DNA of 64,000 nucleotides from Drosophila miranda. Lineage: Eukaryota > Arthropoda > Insecta > Diptera > Drosophilidae. Made by a program: the position numbers and the translations under genes. Each line of letters begins with the position of its first letter. Position 1 is the first letter of the stretch. The notes under the pieces are model-generated. The model did no database searches, was not told the origin of the DNA, and saw only the letters and a program-made list of their open reading frames with translations. Positions 44,293 to 55,816 of this stretch are shown one piece after another. The stretch is from contig NC_046675.1 of assembly GCF_003369915.1 (NCBI RefSeq), positions 20,646,001 to 20,710,000 on the forward strand, given 5' to 3'.

Positions 44293-44885
44293 ACATGCAA
44301 TATCGCTTGCAACGCTCTGCCTTGGAGGAGATTGAGGACATGGAGTCGGTAGCTCTTGAGCACTTGCGTGTCTATCATCAGTTCCGCATATCCTATCCCG
44401 AGCACATTATCTATTATCGTGATGGTGGCAGCGATGGAGTTTCCCAAGATTAAGAATGAAGAGTTGAGGGGGATTTCTGCGGCCTGCTTCAAGAAAATTT
44501 GAACTGTTACATCCAGAAACCTCCTTAATTTCTTTCGCTTATTTACCTTCGCTTCCTTTCAGATGCATATCAAACCCAAGGTTTTCTGCGTCATTGTAGT
44601 TCCCGGCATCATACGCGCTTCTTTCCGAACGGAGCTCCATCGCAATACAATAAGTTCAACTATGTTGTTCCGGGAACCGTCGTCGATCGCACCATTGTCC
44701 ATTCCAATGAGATCCAGTTCTTCATGGTCAGCCATCAGTCGATTCAGGCGACGGCAAAGCGGACGCGTTACAACCTATTTGAGAATACGGGCAACTTGGA
44801 TATTGATGTACTGCAGCAATTGACATACAATCTTTGTCACATGTTTCCTCGTTGCGACCGCGCAGTGTCTTATCCGGCTCCGGCA
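44124..44885 (+). pseudogene. Ago2: Ago2 PIWI pseudogene S2, unit 6
   Basis: Unit 1 subtype with 2-base deletion. It stops at TGA after the lost donor. Confidence 0.88.
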
Positions 44886-45148
44886 CTTATCCACCCATCA
44901 CTGGGTGCGAAATTAATTTTAATATTGTTATAGTTACATATATTCGTTCTGACGTTATATATACCTTGACTGCTTTCCTTACACTGGGTGCGACATTAAT
45001 TTTAATACTGTTATAGTTACATATATTCGTTCTGACGTTATATACCTTGACTTCTTTTCTTACAATATGGCTATATATGAAATGGTTAAATTTTCATTAT
45101 TTTCGGTGGAAAATTTAAAAACCTAGTTGACTTATAATAGGTTAATCG

Positions 45149-45590
45149 TTCTTCGTCAAGGATGTGAAACCATATTGCTAAATTTTGATGTTCCGTCTAA
45201 TATTATTAACTATATAGAACATTTAGCCATGCCCACATAATTTTATCCGATCAGTGAATCCATTGTCTACTAGACTTAGCTAGATTTTCTGTATAACATA
45301 CATATATCTCGCTCTCACTACATGCATTATCCATGTAATATTATCTCTGTCTCTCAGCGGCTACTGGAACTAATCGGCTGGTTTCGATAGTAGCACATTT
45401 TGAATTCGATAACTCGAACCGATTCTAACTAAAGAACGCTAGATGGCGCGACACATTTATGAGCACGTGTTGCAACAAAATGCGCACAGGTGGCGAGTTT
45501 AATGATAAGATTCTATATTTAATGTAAATTGTATGACTTAATATATCGCTCAATTTGTTACTCCTTCCTTACTGTGAATTTTTAGTATTA
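45149..45590. other. Unique DNA between the array end and the hexokinase gene
   Basis: I see no gene. AATAAA on the minus strand (45596-45591) is the likely polyadenylation signal of the hexokinase ending at 45618. Confidence 0.5.
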
Positions 45591-45617
45591 TTTATTATCC
45601 GGCCCAATTTTGATTGA

Positions 45618-46988
45618 CTACTTGGGGGCTTGGTTCTGCACAGCGGTGGCTGCAATCAAGGCCGCACCCTTGCCTGACCCATCGTCGGACTCCAGGAGCT
45701 CAAACTTGATGCCAGGCCTCAACAACTTGGTCATGTGGAACATCAACAAATCGTGATACCGGGGATGAAAGCGATACACACTCCCATCAATGCCCACGGA
45801 CACGTCGTTGATGTTCATCTTGTTGATGAGGGTGACCAGGCCGCAGGAGCAGAGCTTTGCTGAGCGCGAAGAGACCGCCTCGCAGATGTACCGCAAATGT
45901 AACTTGTCCCTCACGTGGTTGCCGACGAGTCCCAGCTGACTGATGACCTTGCTGCAGTTACGAAAGTCACCCGGGCTATCGCTCTCAATGTCTGAGAGGT
46001 AGCTGGTTTGGAAATTCCACTGCGTCTGAATTTTCTCAGACCTTTCGCCGGCAAAGATCAGCCCCTTAGCCATGAGGTCCACCAGTACCAGACGCACCAG
46101 CTCGCCCATGTACATGCCAGAGATGCACTTCTCGAAGGTCTGCTTGCCGGGATTGGGCGTCACCTTGTCCACAATGCGGTCGTAGGGGGTGCGGACAAAA
46201 TCCAGCACGCCGTTGTCCCCGAAGGCTCCCCACTCAGCGTTGATGATCATGTGCGGCTTGGGACTGGTCTGGTAGTTCTCGAAGCATTCCGCATTCACTG
46301 TCTTTTCAACGTAGCAGGCATTGGAGCCAGTGCCGACGATGAGGCCTATGCGGCAGTTGCGTGACGTGAAGGCACAGGACATGAGGGTGCCGACGGTGTC
46401 GTTGAGGATAGCTACTATGTTGATCTTGAGGTCGCCACGCCGCTCAATGGCCTCCTGAAGCAGGGCAACCACATTCTTGCCCACAACTCCCTCACAGCTA
46501 AAGCCCTTGGTCCAGGTGACCAGGATGCCCTTGGTCAGGCCCTGTTGCTGCAGGGGGAACGAGAAGGTGAAGCCCAGGGGAATGGCTTCCCCCTGGAGGC
46601 GTTGCTCCTTGCAGAAATCGGCCAGGCAGTTGGCAATGAAGTCGAACAGATCCTTGCCGGGGCCCGATAGCATGCTACTTGCAATGACAAAGCTCTTCGA
46701 GACGATGTCGATATCCGTGTTACTCTTTAGGTCGACCAGGAGCACACGGAAGTTGGAGCCGCCCAGATCGAGAGCCAGGTACTTGCCGCGCTCCTTTCCC
46801 GTAGGCAGGTCCTGCACGTAGCTGACGAAGCACTTGATGACCGCCCGCGGATGGGTGTCCTTGGCCAGGCCCATCTTGATCTCCTTGGTCATGCGATCGA
46901 CCACCTCGGTCATCTGGGCCTGGGTCAGCATGAAGCCCGCCACCGCGGCCTCCACCTCTGGGGCAATGGTTGTGGGTACCACCGACAT
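45618..46988 (-). CDS. Hex-t2: Hexokinase, testis-type paralogue
   Basis: It phosphorylates glucose to glucose-6-phosphate. Single exon, 456 aa, the usual 50-kDa form. Start chosen at ATG 46988 ([18 protein letters not shown]) rather than an upstream in-frame TTG. Key sites are intact: phosphate-binding LDLGGSN (D74), SFPLQQ, TWTKGF (K161), catalytic NDTVGT (D197), GTGSNA (219-224), and AEWGAFGD (E252). It lies head-to-head with the paralogue at 47859, 870 bp away. In D. melanogaster the intronless Hex-t1 and Hex-t2 pair near taxi is, as I recall, testis-expressed; the symbol is by position and similarity. Confidence 0.9.
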   Translation of the reverse strand: MSVVPTTIAPEVEAAVAGFMLTQAQMTEVVDRMTKEIKMGLAKDTHPRAVIKCFVSYVQDLPTGKERGKYLALDLGGSNFRVLLVDLKSNTDIDIVSKSFVIASSMLSGPGKDLFDFIANCLADFCKEQRLQGEAIPLGFTFSFPLQQQGLTKGILVTWTKGFSCEGVVGKNVVALLQEAIERRGDLKINIVAILNDTVGTLMSCAFTSRNCRIGLIVGTGSNACYVEKTVNAECFENYQTSPKPHMIINAEWGAFGDNGVLDFVRTPYDRIVDKVTPNPGKQTFEKCISGMYMGELVRLVLVDLMAKGLIFAGERSEKIQTQWNFQTSYLSDIESDSPGDFRNCSKVISQLGLVGNHVRDKLHLRYICEAVSSRSAKLCSCGLVTLINKMNINDVSVGIDGSVYRFHPRYHDLLMFHMTKLLRPGIKFELLESDDGSGKGAALIAATAVQNQAPK

Positions 46989-47858
46989 TTTACCGCCCAA
47001 GAAAAAACACTTCAAAATTAACTAAAAATTTAGTTCAAATGCCAAACGTAGCAAAAGGGGAAATTTTACAACTGTCTCGTCCTGCGAGTTATTTCGAAAG
47101 TGTGGAAGTAAAAATAAGTGGGGTTCTGATTTTAGATAGAGGATTGCTGGGATGATTGCTGGTTGATTTTGAGGTTTCATTGATTTACTTGATGAGCGAA
47201 AATGAACATTGCCCGTTGCACTATTCTTATTGCTGTTAAGTGATACTCGAATGGGAAGGTAAGGCAACGACCATTCAGAAGCTATCTTGAATAAGCTAAT
47301 CGCCAAGTATCATATTTTTACTCTTCGTTAATCAGTCTCCTCAATATATGAGCGCGGGTCTTTTAGGCCGATGGATCGGTAATATTTAATGTTAGGAAGA
47401 GTCAAGTTGAGATAGCCTTGTAGCACCTGTGGTTCTAAAGCTACTGTAAATATATAATGCATTCTTCAATGGCCTCTAATGGGTCTGAAAAAATACTGTT
47501 ATCAAAAGCTAGACATTTACCAAGATGTTGCATGAGGCAAGCTGTTTCATGGCGGGGTTTTTCGTGATACCCCGGTGGCAGAGCAGAGACTTTGCTCATT
47601 TTCGATAGATTCTGAGGAGTAACCGAGTACAAACAGCCCAATAGAGAATTTAAGTACCCCGCACACCCCGCACACGTAGTAAGCAAAGTACGTATATATA
47701 TATATCTGTGGAGTCGAAGTTTAGATCGAGAAAAAATATTTAACCTTTAAAAAAGAAGAGAACAAAGTACTCCTTTCCTTTTATTGCTATAAAGTTACAA
47801 AACCCATTCCATTTGGGTAACTCTCAAAATACTTAACTCGATTCAAAACCCTATTAAA
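46989..47858. other. Divergent promoter region between the two hexokinase genes
   Basis: Both genes fire outward from here. An 81-codon ORF on the minus strand (47441-47686) has no recognised features. CCCCGCACAC is repeated twice at about 47658, and a short TA run lies at about 47695. Confidence 0.5.
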
Positions 47859-49175
47859 ATGGCCGGCACTATATTTAAGCCAGAGGTGGACTTTCCAGAG
47901 GTTTACAAGCTATGTCAGATGTTTGTGCCCAGCGAGAATGATCTGGTAAAGGTAAGGGACACCATGGATCGCGAGAGCGATCGTGGCCGCTTCCTGGCCC
48001 TGGAGATGATGCCCACCAACTGCCGGATCATGCTGGTGAGATTCAGCAGCGAGAAGGACGTGTACATGAGCTCCAAGTGCGTGATCATACCACACTCTAT
48101 AGCCGCCGCCAAGGGCACAGAACTTTTCAACTTTCTGGCCTCCAACATAGCGACTTTCGTGAAGGACAAGAAGGTCGACAAGGAGAACCTACCGATGGGC
48201 ATTGCCTTTGCCTTTTCGCTGAATAAGCTGGCCCTGGACGTGGGAATACTAATCGCTTGGACGAAGGAGTTCGGGGCCACGGGAGCCATCGGCAAGGATG
48301 TGGTCCAGCTGTTGCGCGACGCCTTGGCCAAGTTCCCCGAGATAATGGTCAACATCTTGGGCATTATCAATGTGGCCATAGGATCCCTCCTGGCGCTCTG
48401 CTGGACGCAGCCGGATACGCGGATAGGCCTAAACATGGGCAACATCACCAACTCCTGCTACGTGGAGGATGTCGATAACTGCCACATGTACACGGGCACT
48501 AATAACAAGAGCATAATGATCGTCAACACTGACTGGGCCCACTTTGGGGATGGCGGTCAGCTCGACTTTGTACGAAACGAATTCGACAAGACACTGGACG
48601 AGTCATCCACGAATCCCGGCCATCGCATCTACGAAAAGTTCAGCGGTGCCCTCTTCATAAGCGAGCTCGTTCGTATGGTCATAGTGCGTCTGATGCGGAA
48701 TGGGACCATCTTCGAAGGGCAGACGCTCGATTTAATCGGCAACCAGTGGAGGATGGATATGTCCTCAGTCTTCGATCTCGACTCGGATCCGTCTGGCGTC
48801 TACACTAAAGCCCAGGAGGTAATGGAGAAATACCGCATTCGCCACTGCAAGGAGCGCGACCTGGCCGCCGTGCGCTACATCTGCAACATTATCCTCAGCC
48901 GTGCGGCCATGATGCTCTCCTCGGGCGTCGCCTGTCTGATCAACCGCATGAAGATCGCCCAAATCTCCATTTCCGTTGACGGCGGCATCTACCGCCTCAA
49001 CCCCACATTCCAAACGGTGATCAACAAGTACACTCTCCAACTCACCGACCCCCGCTACAAATTCGAATACGTCGTCAACCAGGACAGCTGCGGAGTGGGG
49101 GCCGCCATCATGGCCGGTTTGGCCCACGCCGATAAGTACCGCGGCGAATCAAAGATATTTGAATTGGATTTCTAA
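47859..49175 (+). CDS. Hex-t1: Hexokinase-like protein with lost active-site residues
   Basis: Single exon, 438 aa, clearly a hexokinase fold (TKEFGATGAIGKDVVQLL, DWAHFGDGGQLDFVR, and VDGGIYRLNP near the end). The catalytic signature is gone: LDLGGSN became LEMMPTN (49-54), NDTVGT became NVAIGS with the base Asp as V172, GTGSN became GNITN (194-198), and SFPLQQ became AFSLNK. It should not phosphorylate glucose. The frame is fully open and the codon use is like its neighbour's, so it looks like a maintained pseudoenzyme rather than a decaying gene. The symbol is by position beside the other testis-type gene. Confidence 0.85.
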   Translation: MAGTIFKPEVDFPEVYKLCQMFVPSENDLVKVRDTMDRESDRGRFLALEMMPTNCRIMLVRFSSEKDVYMSSKCVIIPHSIAAAKGTELFNFLASNIATFVKDKKVDKENLPMGIAFAFSLNKLALDVGILIAWTKEFGATGAIGKDVVQLLRDALAKFPEIMVNILGIINVAIGSLLALCWTQPDTRIGLNMGNITNSCYVEDVDNCHMYTGTNNKSIMIVNTDWAHFGDGGQLDFVRNEFDKTLDESSTNPGHRIYEKFSGALFISELVRMVIVRLMRNGTIFEGQTLDLIGNQWRMDMSSVFDLDSDPSGVYTKAQEVMEKYRIRHCKERDLAAVRYICNIILSRAAMMLSSGVACLINRMKIAQISISVDGGIYRLNPTFQTVINKYTLQLTDPRYKFEYVVNQDSCGVGAAIMAGLAHADKYRGESKIFELDF

Positions 49176-50102
49176 CCCAAATCATTATTAAATGTTTATA
49201 CTTAATTGCTGTGTGAATTTTACCGTTTATTGTATTCTATGGAACATAACAAATATTTGCTGTTGGAATCGCTGTGTTTTATTGTCGACAGCATTTAATT
49301 GCTGACAAGAAATTAAATTATGCATACAACAATTATGCGATGGTGGATTCATTTTAGTAAATGGGAAGATAATAGCAGAAACATCAGGAGCAAATTCCAT
49401 TTCATATGGGCGCACGGTTTACTGGTATTCCCATTCTCTTTCGGGCGATCCTTCGCCTTGGAACTCGGCTCCGCTGCGTACTCGGTTTCGTATGTTCCAG
49501 GCAGAGGAGGTCCCCAGAATCCAACAACAACATACACAGTGTTGTTTTGAGAGATCTTGGATCATAATCTCATGTGTAGTCTCTCTGAAATTACCTGCAA
49601 CTTTAACGGTTTCGATCTTATATAGTTATTATATAGATATATCTAGGAAAAATCCAATCCAATCATAATAAAAGGCAATTGATTTCGTTGAGCTTTTGTC
49701 ATGGGACAACACTTGGTGCTTTATTTACATACACGATAACGAGAAATGCTTCACAAAGAGAGAAATGCTTCTTGGTTCATTAAATTTAGTGGTCGAACGA
49801 TCGGTGTGGTATGGTATGGTATGGTATGGTGCGGTCATGTATAGATAGATGTGTGGGCCTGTCTGTTCTCCCTATCTATAGGGCATACAAAATGTGCAGA
49901 TCTTTCTATCTAGCTGTTCTTGTTGTGTTTAACTTAAGGCTGCTTTTCTATGACACAATGAATTCCGCGCCGCATGATCGCATGGCTAAATAGCTAACAG
50001 TGAAATCACTTTAACAACTAGGTTTAGGCTTAAAACGAGAGTGTAACAGTGGCCCCACCGAGTGACAGTACGAGGCGGCACTTAACACGGATCCGGGCCG
50101 CG
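49176..50102. other. 3' flank between the hexokinase-like and bHLH genes
   Basis: AATAAA at about 49667 (plus) and an AATAAA on the minus strand near 49720 probably serve the two convergent genes. A TATGG pentamer run lies at 49805-49831. I see no gene. Confidence 0.5.
49805..49831. repeat. (TATGG)n short repeat
   Basis: Four to five pentamer units. Confidence 0.9.
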
Positions 50103-51350
50103 TCACGTGAGAAACATATCGGAGAAGTCGCCGGGCAACAAATCCCCGAAGGGATAGCAGCCATCCAGCGTGGCCAGGGAACTGATGCAGGCCGACGGCT
50201 GTTGGTCGCTGGCAAAGTCGAATGAGTCCGTGGAGCGATCTGCATCCAGCAGACGTAGGCTGAGCTCCACATCCGGCTTATCCAGGCAGCCGGGCATGGG
50301 CATGTCACCACGACACGGAAGAATGGACTCTCCGTTGGTCAGAAGACTCTCATAGCTGGGACTCAGACAGTGCAGGGACTCACCATCAGACTCCAGGAGC
50401 AGGGTGTCCAGGTCGCTGAGTCCCTGCAGACCCATTAGGTTCCCATCGGGCTCCAGTCCGGGACTGCTGTTACTGCGGTGACTGCTGCTGCGGTGGCTGA
50501 TGTTGGAGGCGGAGGACGAGAGTGAGGCGTAGGCAGAGCTGGGCGAGCAGGCAGCGCCGGCACTGGATCCCGGCGAGCCTATCGACGAGGCGGCATAGCA
50601 GGACTCCCCCGAACTGCCGGAAGCACACATCGGAGTCGTTGTCATCGTCTGTGTGGGCGTGGGATGTTTTTCCTTGGCCTGCTTCTGTGTCTGGCGTTTG
50701 CTGGCGGCCGTGGACTTTTTGCTGCCAGCAGATCCCGCCTTGGACTTGGCTGGTTTCTTAGCCGCTGGTACTGGCATCTCCACTTCCAGCTCTGGCTCGG
50801 AATCCACGGTGACCAGGGCCTCACGGTTGGCGCTCTCTTCCAGACACTCACCAATGAACTCGCTCTCGTAGCTGGGATCCTCGATGGCGTCGCTCAGCAT
50901 CTTTATGTACTTCATGGCCAGGCGCAGGGTGGTGATCTTGGTCAGCTTCTCACTGGCATTAGCCGCAACCTCCCCGGTTATGGCCTGCGGTACACTGTGC
51001 CGCAGCGTCTCGAAAGCCGTGTTGATCTCCCGCATCCGTGTCCGCTCGCGAGCATTGGCCGTCTTCCGGCGGTACTTGCTCAGGGGCGGTGCTTTCGTCT
51101 TGGCCTTGTTGGTGGAGGAGTTCTTCTTTGGCCTGCTCGCTGCTGGTTCAAGGCTCTCCAGCTCGAGGTCGAGGTCCGGCAGCTCCTGCTCCGCTTCATC
51201 GGGCGCACATCGCTTCTGTCGCTTCTGGCGCAGGGAATACTTCTCACCGCGGGCACTGGCCGCCTTCCGCTTGCGGGAATCCTTTTTCGCGGGACTGCTG
51301 TCCATGTTTAGGTCGGCGTAGTTATGCAGCTCGTACGTGTTCGACTTCAT
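50103..51350 (-). CDS. tx: bHLH transcription factor taxi wings/delilah
   Basis: 415 aa from ATG 51350 (MKSNTYELHNYADLN). An AG acceptor (CTTTTCAG) directly abuts the ATG, so the 5' UTR is on another exon. A basic, Lys/Arg-rich N-terminus precedes the bHLH at residues 93-155: YRRKTANARERTRMREINTA (basic region and helix 1, E102 for E-box contact), an unusually long loop with Ala/Asn/Glu, and KITTLRLAMKYIKML (helix 2). The remainder is Ser-rich and acidic, ending DLLPGDFSDMFLT, a plausible activation tail. In D. melanogaster this factor acts in tendon cells and wing veins. It is longer than my recollection of the fly protein (about 360 aa). Confidence 0.92.
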   Translation of the reverse strand: MKSNTYELHNYADLNMDSSPAKKDSRKRKAASARGEKYSLRQKRQKRCAPDEAEQELPDLDLELESLEPAASRPKKNSSTNKAKTKAPPLSKYRRKTANARERTRMREINTAFETLRHSVPQAITGEVAANASEKLTKITTLRLAMKYIKMLSDAIEDPSYESEFIGECLEESANREALVTVDSEPELEVEMPVPAAKKPAKSKAGSAGSKKSTAASKRQTQKQAKEKHPTPTQTMTTTPMCASGSSGESCYAASSIGSPGSSAGAACSPSSAYASLSSSASNISHRSSSHRSNSSPGLEPDGNLMGLQGLSDLDTLLLESDGESLHCLSPSYESLLTNGESILPCRGDMPMPGCLDKPDVELSLRLLDADRSTDSFDFASDQQPSACISSLATLDGCYPFGDLLPGDFSDMFLT

Positions 51351-52528
51351 CTGAAAAGTGGAAATGAAGAGAACAGACGTTAGTTCAGAGTTTGGCTCAA
51401 CCCATTCCATCCCCCAGCGGCAATCCGCCAGGGCAATTAACAATTTTGTTTTAAATTGTCTCCCCAAAGAAGCAAAAAAAAAACGAACAGACCAAAGAAG
51501 AGCATAGAAGTTAGAGCTTGGGCATGGGCATGGGCATATGTGGGTCTCGGAGATGGATGTGCCCAATGGAGCGTAACGAAATTCGTGGCGGAACCCACCA
51601 CCCGCGGTAACTTCCGTAAACGGCTCTCAAAAATTGGCTTCAATGAACTGAAGTCGATTCTTGTGACTTTTGAGTAGTGTGTGCTTCCGCCGTAAAACAT
51701 AAAACCCACTGAAGCCGAAAAAACGCATCTAGACAAAAAAAAACCCATAAATACAATTTATTTCTTCTGCCTCCACTTTTGAGAATTCGAATCTCGCAAT
51801 GGAAAACACAAAAATCAAACTAAAATTGATCCCATTGATCATCGTAGTGCGCAATCAATGGGGCCGCTGTTCTTTTACGAAGTAGTGAAATTAAAGACCA
51901 GATTCAATAGAATTTTGTATCGCCAGGTTTGATCTATCAGGATTATCTTGGGGAATATCTAGCTTTAAGATCACCGGTAGCAAATTTTACAGAAAATTTC
52001 CACAAAAGAATTTAGCAGAACTATAAGAGAACCATAGAAACTACACAAAATGTTGTGGTATTCTAACCTATATTTAAATATACTTGGACATTGATATGCA
52101 ATGGCTGCACCATTAAGTGACCCATGCGACTCCAAGCCGAAGCCAGGAACGCATCCATCCTCCTGCCTAAGCGACCGAGGGGCGCTGCTGAATGACGCTG
52201 TCGCCTACATGCAGGAATGTTAGATGTTAGACTAATACTAATTACGAGAGAGGTATGCTTAATCGTTTAGGAAGAGGAAAGGATTTTAGATGCAAATATA
52301 GAGAGGGAATGGTAGATGGAATTATAAACCGACCATAAGACTCTAAACGGTTCATGCAAGGAGTAATTCGATCCACGAAGTGGAAGGCAAAACGGTAAAC
52401 AATTTCTAGAGAGTATATATTATATAAATTATATTACATTATATTATATTAAGAGTATATATATTTGTGGTACTAGAAATGGATGTGACTCAAAGACTGA
52501 CTATGATGACGTTTAAAAACTTCATGGA

Positions 52529-52597
52529 TACCCAGAGATTATATTTCTCCCCCAGGAGATAGTATATTTCCCCCCAGGGGATAGTATACTTCCCCCG
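52529..52597. repeat. Short tandem repeat, CCCCAGGRGATAGTATA type
   Basis: Two and a half units of about 26 bp. The flanking TTCTCCCCC and TTCCCCCG are partial units. Confidence 0.75.
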
Positions 52598-53330
52598 ATT
52601 CTTGTCATGAGCATCATCTTGAAATTGGCATACACCCCATGGCCAAGGGCAGCAGGGGTTTCCCTCTATGTATTCTATTACAATGTTGACGAACGTTTTG
52701 AGAAAGTTTTCAGTGTGTCTGTGTGTGTGGTAGGGAAAAAGTTCAGTTTATGGTTTCCCTTTGTTTCTTTGCGGTAGGTCAACTATACCAAAAATATTTT
52801 CCAGCGCTTTTCACTCACTTTTCCTCTAGGAGAGTCTCTAGGGAATGTATACGCGAGTTGTTTGTGGTTTCTGTGGTGGCTGTAATGGAGAGAATACATG
52901 AGGGGAAATGCAACAAGACAAAACAGTAACAGTTAATGAATGCATTTTAATGCAAGAATTAAGTTACATGAGAATGTAACACGAAGCCAACACAACGTCA
53001 TCACAACAGTCACAACACGAACAGTAACAACAACATTTCCACCTCCCATACAGAATGATTGAAATGTTTTCTGCACCGATGCTAACGCCCTTGCATTGTG
53101 CCTTGGCCTCATAAAATCGCAAACGGCCCCCGGGTCTCGCATGCAGAGGTGTAAACCTGAGCAGATATACAGATTGATTGCAGTCTAAGTTGATCTAAGG
53201 AGAGCAGGCGATCGCAGTCACTCTACGACTCCACGTTGTTGGTCTGTCTATCTGTCTGTCAGGCTTCACTTAAATGGTCAATTTAGTGCAGATTGTCCAA
53301 AATTGGCTATAGACGATTCTTGTTGCTTGT

Positions 53331-53383
53331 AGGCCCGGCCCGGCCTGGTCCGGCCCGTACCGGCCTGGCCTGGCCTGGCCTGG
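53331..53383. repeat. GGCCTGG/GGCCCGG GC-rich repeat
   Basis: About ten GGCCY units in a region that is otherwise AT-rich. Confidence 0.85.
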
Positions 53384-55444
53384 TTGACACTTGCTGCATA
53401 GCTGTGACCATTCAAAGATGTTGGTCTTGGCTTGGCCTAAACAAGTTATGGGGCGTTTTTGCTGTGCGCGCTCTCGCTGTTGCACTTTTCTTCATTCACC
53501 GTTAACGTGTGTGCCTCACAGTGCCTCACATCCAGCGTTGCACAGCGAAATGTTGCTCTGGGGGGGAGTTATGTCAATAGTTTTCCAATGTACAATACTT
53601 AGCCATTCAGATTACATTTCCCTGCCCCACAAAACGTTGCAACGTTTCAACACGTGAAAAGCTTTTCACTTTGTTTACGTGTCGGGGATTTTCTGCTGGG
53701 GTTTCGCCTCTGATTTGAGTTTATAATTAATTTTCGCCACGCGATCCTTAGGAATGGAAATGCTTAAAGACCCTAAGGAAAAGAAGCATCAAACTGGAGA
53801 ACTACATATGCGCACATGAGGTATGCTCTACGCTTAGCATACATTATATTGTTAAATATATTTACTTGATGGTTTTCCATGATAGAATCTATTTAAAGCT
53901 ATTCGAACCCACAGAAACTAGTACAACTGGCGGGCCAGATAAGCCACACTTTTTAAATGGAAATCTCAAACGATCAATGATGGCGGTCATCGATAGCCCT
54001 CTACTAAAAATATTAATGATAATTGGATGGAAATAAATTAAACCAGAGACTTAAAATCAGAATGTTTCTGTATTTTTTGAGTGCTTTCCAAAATGCAACA
54101 TTTAATGAATGATATTTGGGCTCTCAGTTATAGTTATTTCTTTATTATAGATGAAGAAGTAGTTGTAGTTTTTAACACTTATGGAACACAATTTTTAGTT
54201 TATTTTTGGCAGCAAATTAGTTTAAAATGTACGAATATTAAATAAGTGATATTTATTAGAATTGTTTTTTATTAATATATTTTTTAACAAGAAAGGGGCT
54301 TATAAGTTGAGCACTCGTCATTCGATTTCTCATTGATTTGGTTTGGTCCAAACTAATATAATTTTCGTTCTTATTATTATTAAAGTTGTGTATTATCATA
54401 TTACGAAATATTCAGTTCTCATTTATGTACGTTTTGTTCTTTTTCATTTTGATAAAATAAAAGTTTTCCAACTTATTTAATGCACACATTCGGTACTCGG
54501 AATGTTTCGTAATTCTTTTGGACAAGCACTTCCTGGCATAATCAAATGTACCCTGCCCCACTCCGGCCAGAAAGAGTAGCGCCAAAAGTTTGCGACATGC
54601 AACAAACAAGCTGCAATTAAGTGCACAACACAGAAAAATGCGCACCTTCTTCAGCGTGGGGCGGCGGCAGGCAACGTAGCCCTGGCACCGCCTTCTCTCA
54701 ACTCATTTCCATTCCAGGCAATGGAAAACGACGTGAAAATTACCGAGTTCCGTGTGCTCAAAGGGCAGGGCAATCGCAGAGAGCGGTCTGTTGGCCGGAC
54801 AGCAGGCAACAAATTGCATGCGATTAAGAGTATTCGCGGCTGATAAACGTTTGTTCAACAAACAGCAACAAGCGGCTCTACTGATTCGAGGGGCATGGCC
54901 CAGGATCCGGGATATAGGATTTTCCGGACGGAAGGAGTGCAGGAAATGAATGCAGGAGGGGGGGAATGGGCATAGAAGTAGGCTTGCCTTTCTCACTGTT
55001 TTCTCTTGATTGGAAAATTTGTTGCGCATTTTTCAATAACGGTAAAGGGGGTGGGGCGGTGAGGACGGGGAGGCGGTATGTGGCGTCGGCTTCTGCTTAA
55101 GTTTTCAATTACACGCCCGGCACAATGCACCAATTGAAATGCACAGACAACAAACATAGAACAGTTCCTCTTCCGCAGTTCTCTCTGCCACATCACCCAT
55201 GCCCCACGCTCCATTCTGCATTCTCACCCCTCCCTCTCTCTCCCTTTCTCTCTCTTATCGTTTACATTGCCACATACCAACAACGAGGTAGACAAAAGGC
55301 GAGCCGTGCGTGCGGCGAGGCGTGAAGGGGTTGCGTCTAGGGCGCAGGGGGATCCGGGGGAGGAGACGATGCAATGTAGGAGCCGTGGGTGGAGCGGTGG
55401 GTGGAGCGGTCTGTTTCACATGCTGTTGTGTTGGTTGTTGTTGT

Positions 55445-55816
55445 TAATACCCTGTCAGAGGGTATTATGATGAGGCATCACGTATATCTACTCGATAAAT
55501 GAAGGGACGAATTCGATAGAGAAATTTTGAATTTAAATTGAATTTAAATTTATTGAATGCCGTTGATTTGCTGCATAAATTTGCCATAAGTGAACAGACA
55601 TCATTTTTTACGCTTCTGATTGCGAACTGTGCTAGTTGTAGAACTGTGGTATAAATCGAAATAGTCTTACATCCCTAAAAAGATTCTCTACGATTCCTAA
55701 GATGATGACCCTAAAAATAGCCCAAGAATTGAACAAAGTGTTGGAAAAGCCTGTAGTTTCGCTGTTTAAATTATAGCTACCATAGTTATTTTCGATCTGA
55801 AAGGGTATCAAAAGTT
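55445..55816. repeat. Dispersed-repeat-like element with terminal hairpin
   Basis: It begins with the perfect inverted repeat TAATACCCT..AGGGTATTA (55445-55467) and ends near AAAGGGTATCAAAAG. ATACCCT..AGGGTAT hairpins followed by AT-rich sequence are common in Drosophila intergenic repeats; I cannot name the family. Confidence 0.4.

Larger units (their letters stand above)
9105..45148. repeat. Tandem array of six composite units (Uck flank, THAP, RT, Ago2)
   Basis: THAP start codons at 9988, 15315, 21331, 26663, 36218 and 41287 mark the units. Spacings are 5327, 6016, 5332, 9555 (with the copia-class insertion) and 5069 bp. Approximate unit limits: 9105-14750, 14751-20080, 20081-26098, 26099-30911, 30912-40022, 40023-45148. 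Units 2 and 4 lack about 0.7 kb of Uck and flank, through a CAAGTT microhomology deletion. Unit 6 stops before the terminal Ago2/Uck fusion, at 45148, where unique DNA resumes. Sequence between units is nearly identical over kilobases, so the amplification is recent or homogenised. The left end is continuous with the real Uck gene, the likely donor. Confidence 0.95.

Noticed and set aside
9105-45148. Array as a CRISPR or satellite
   Set aside because: Units are multi-kilobase composites of genes and transposons, not short repeats with spacers.
46989-47015. Upstream TTG start for the hexokinase
   Set aside because: Not an ATG; the AAAATG at 46988 is the normal choice.
47441-47686. 81-codon minus-strand ORF between the hexokinases
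   Set aside because: No recognised domain and it sits in the divergent promoter; I cannot support it as a gene.
51351-51566. Longer bHLH ORF reaching 51566
   Set aside because: A CTTTTCAG acceptor abuts ATG 51350 and the protein start MKSNTYELHNYADLN is family-like; the extension is intron.
54721-54843. 40-codon ORF after an acceptor-like CCATTCCAG
   Set aside because: Too short, no partner exon found, no recognisable motif.
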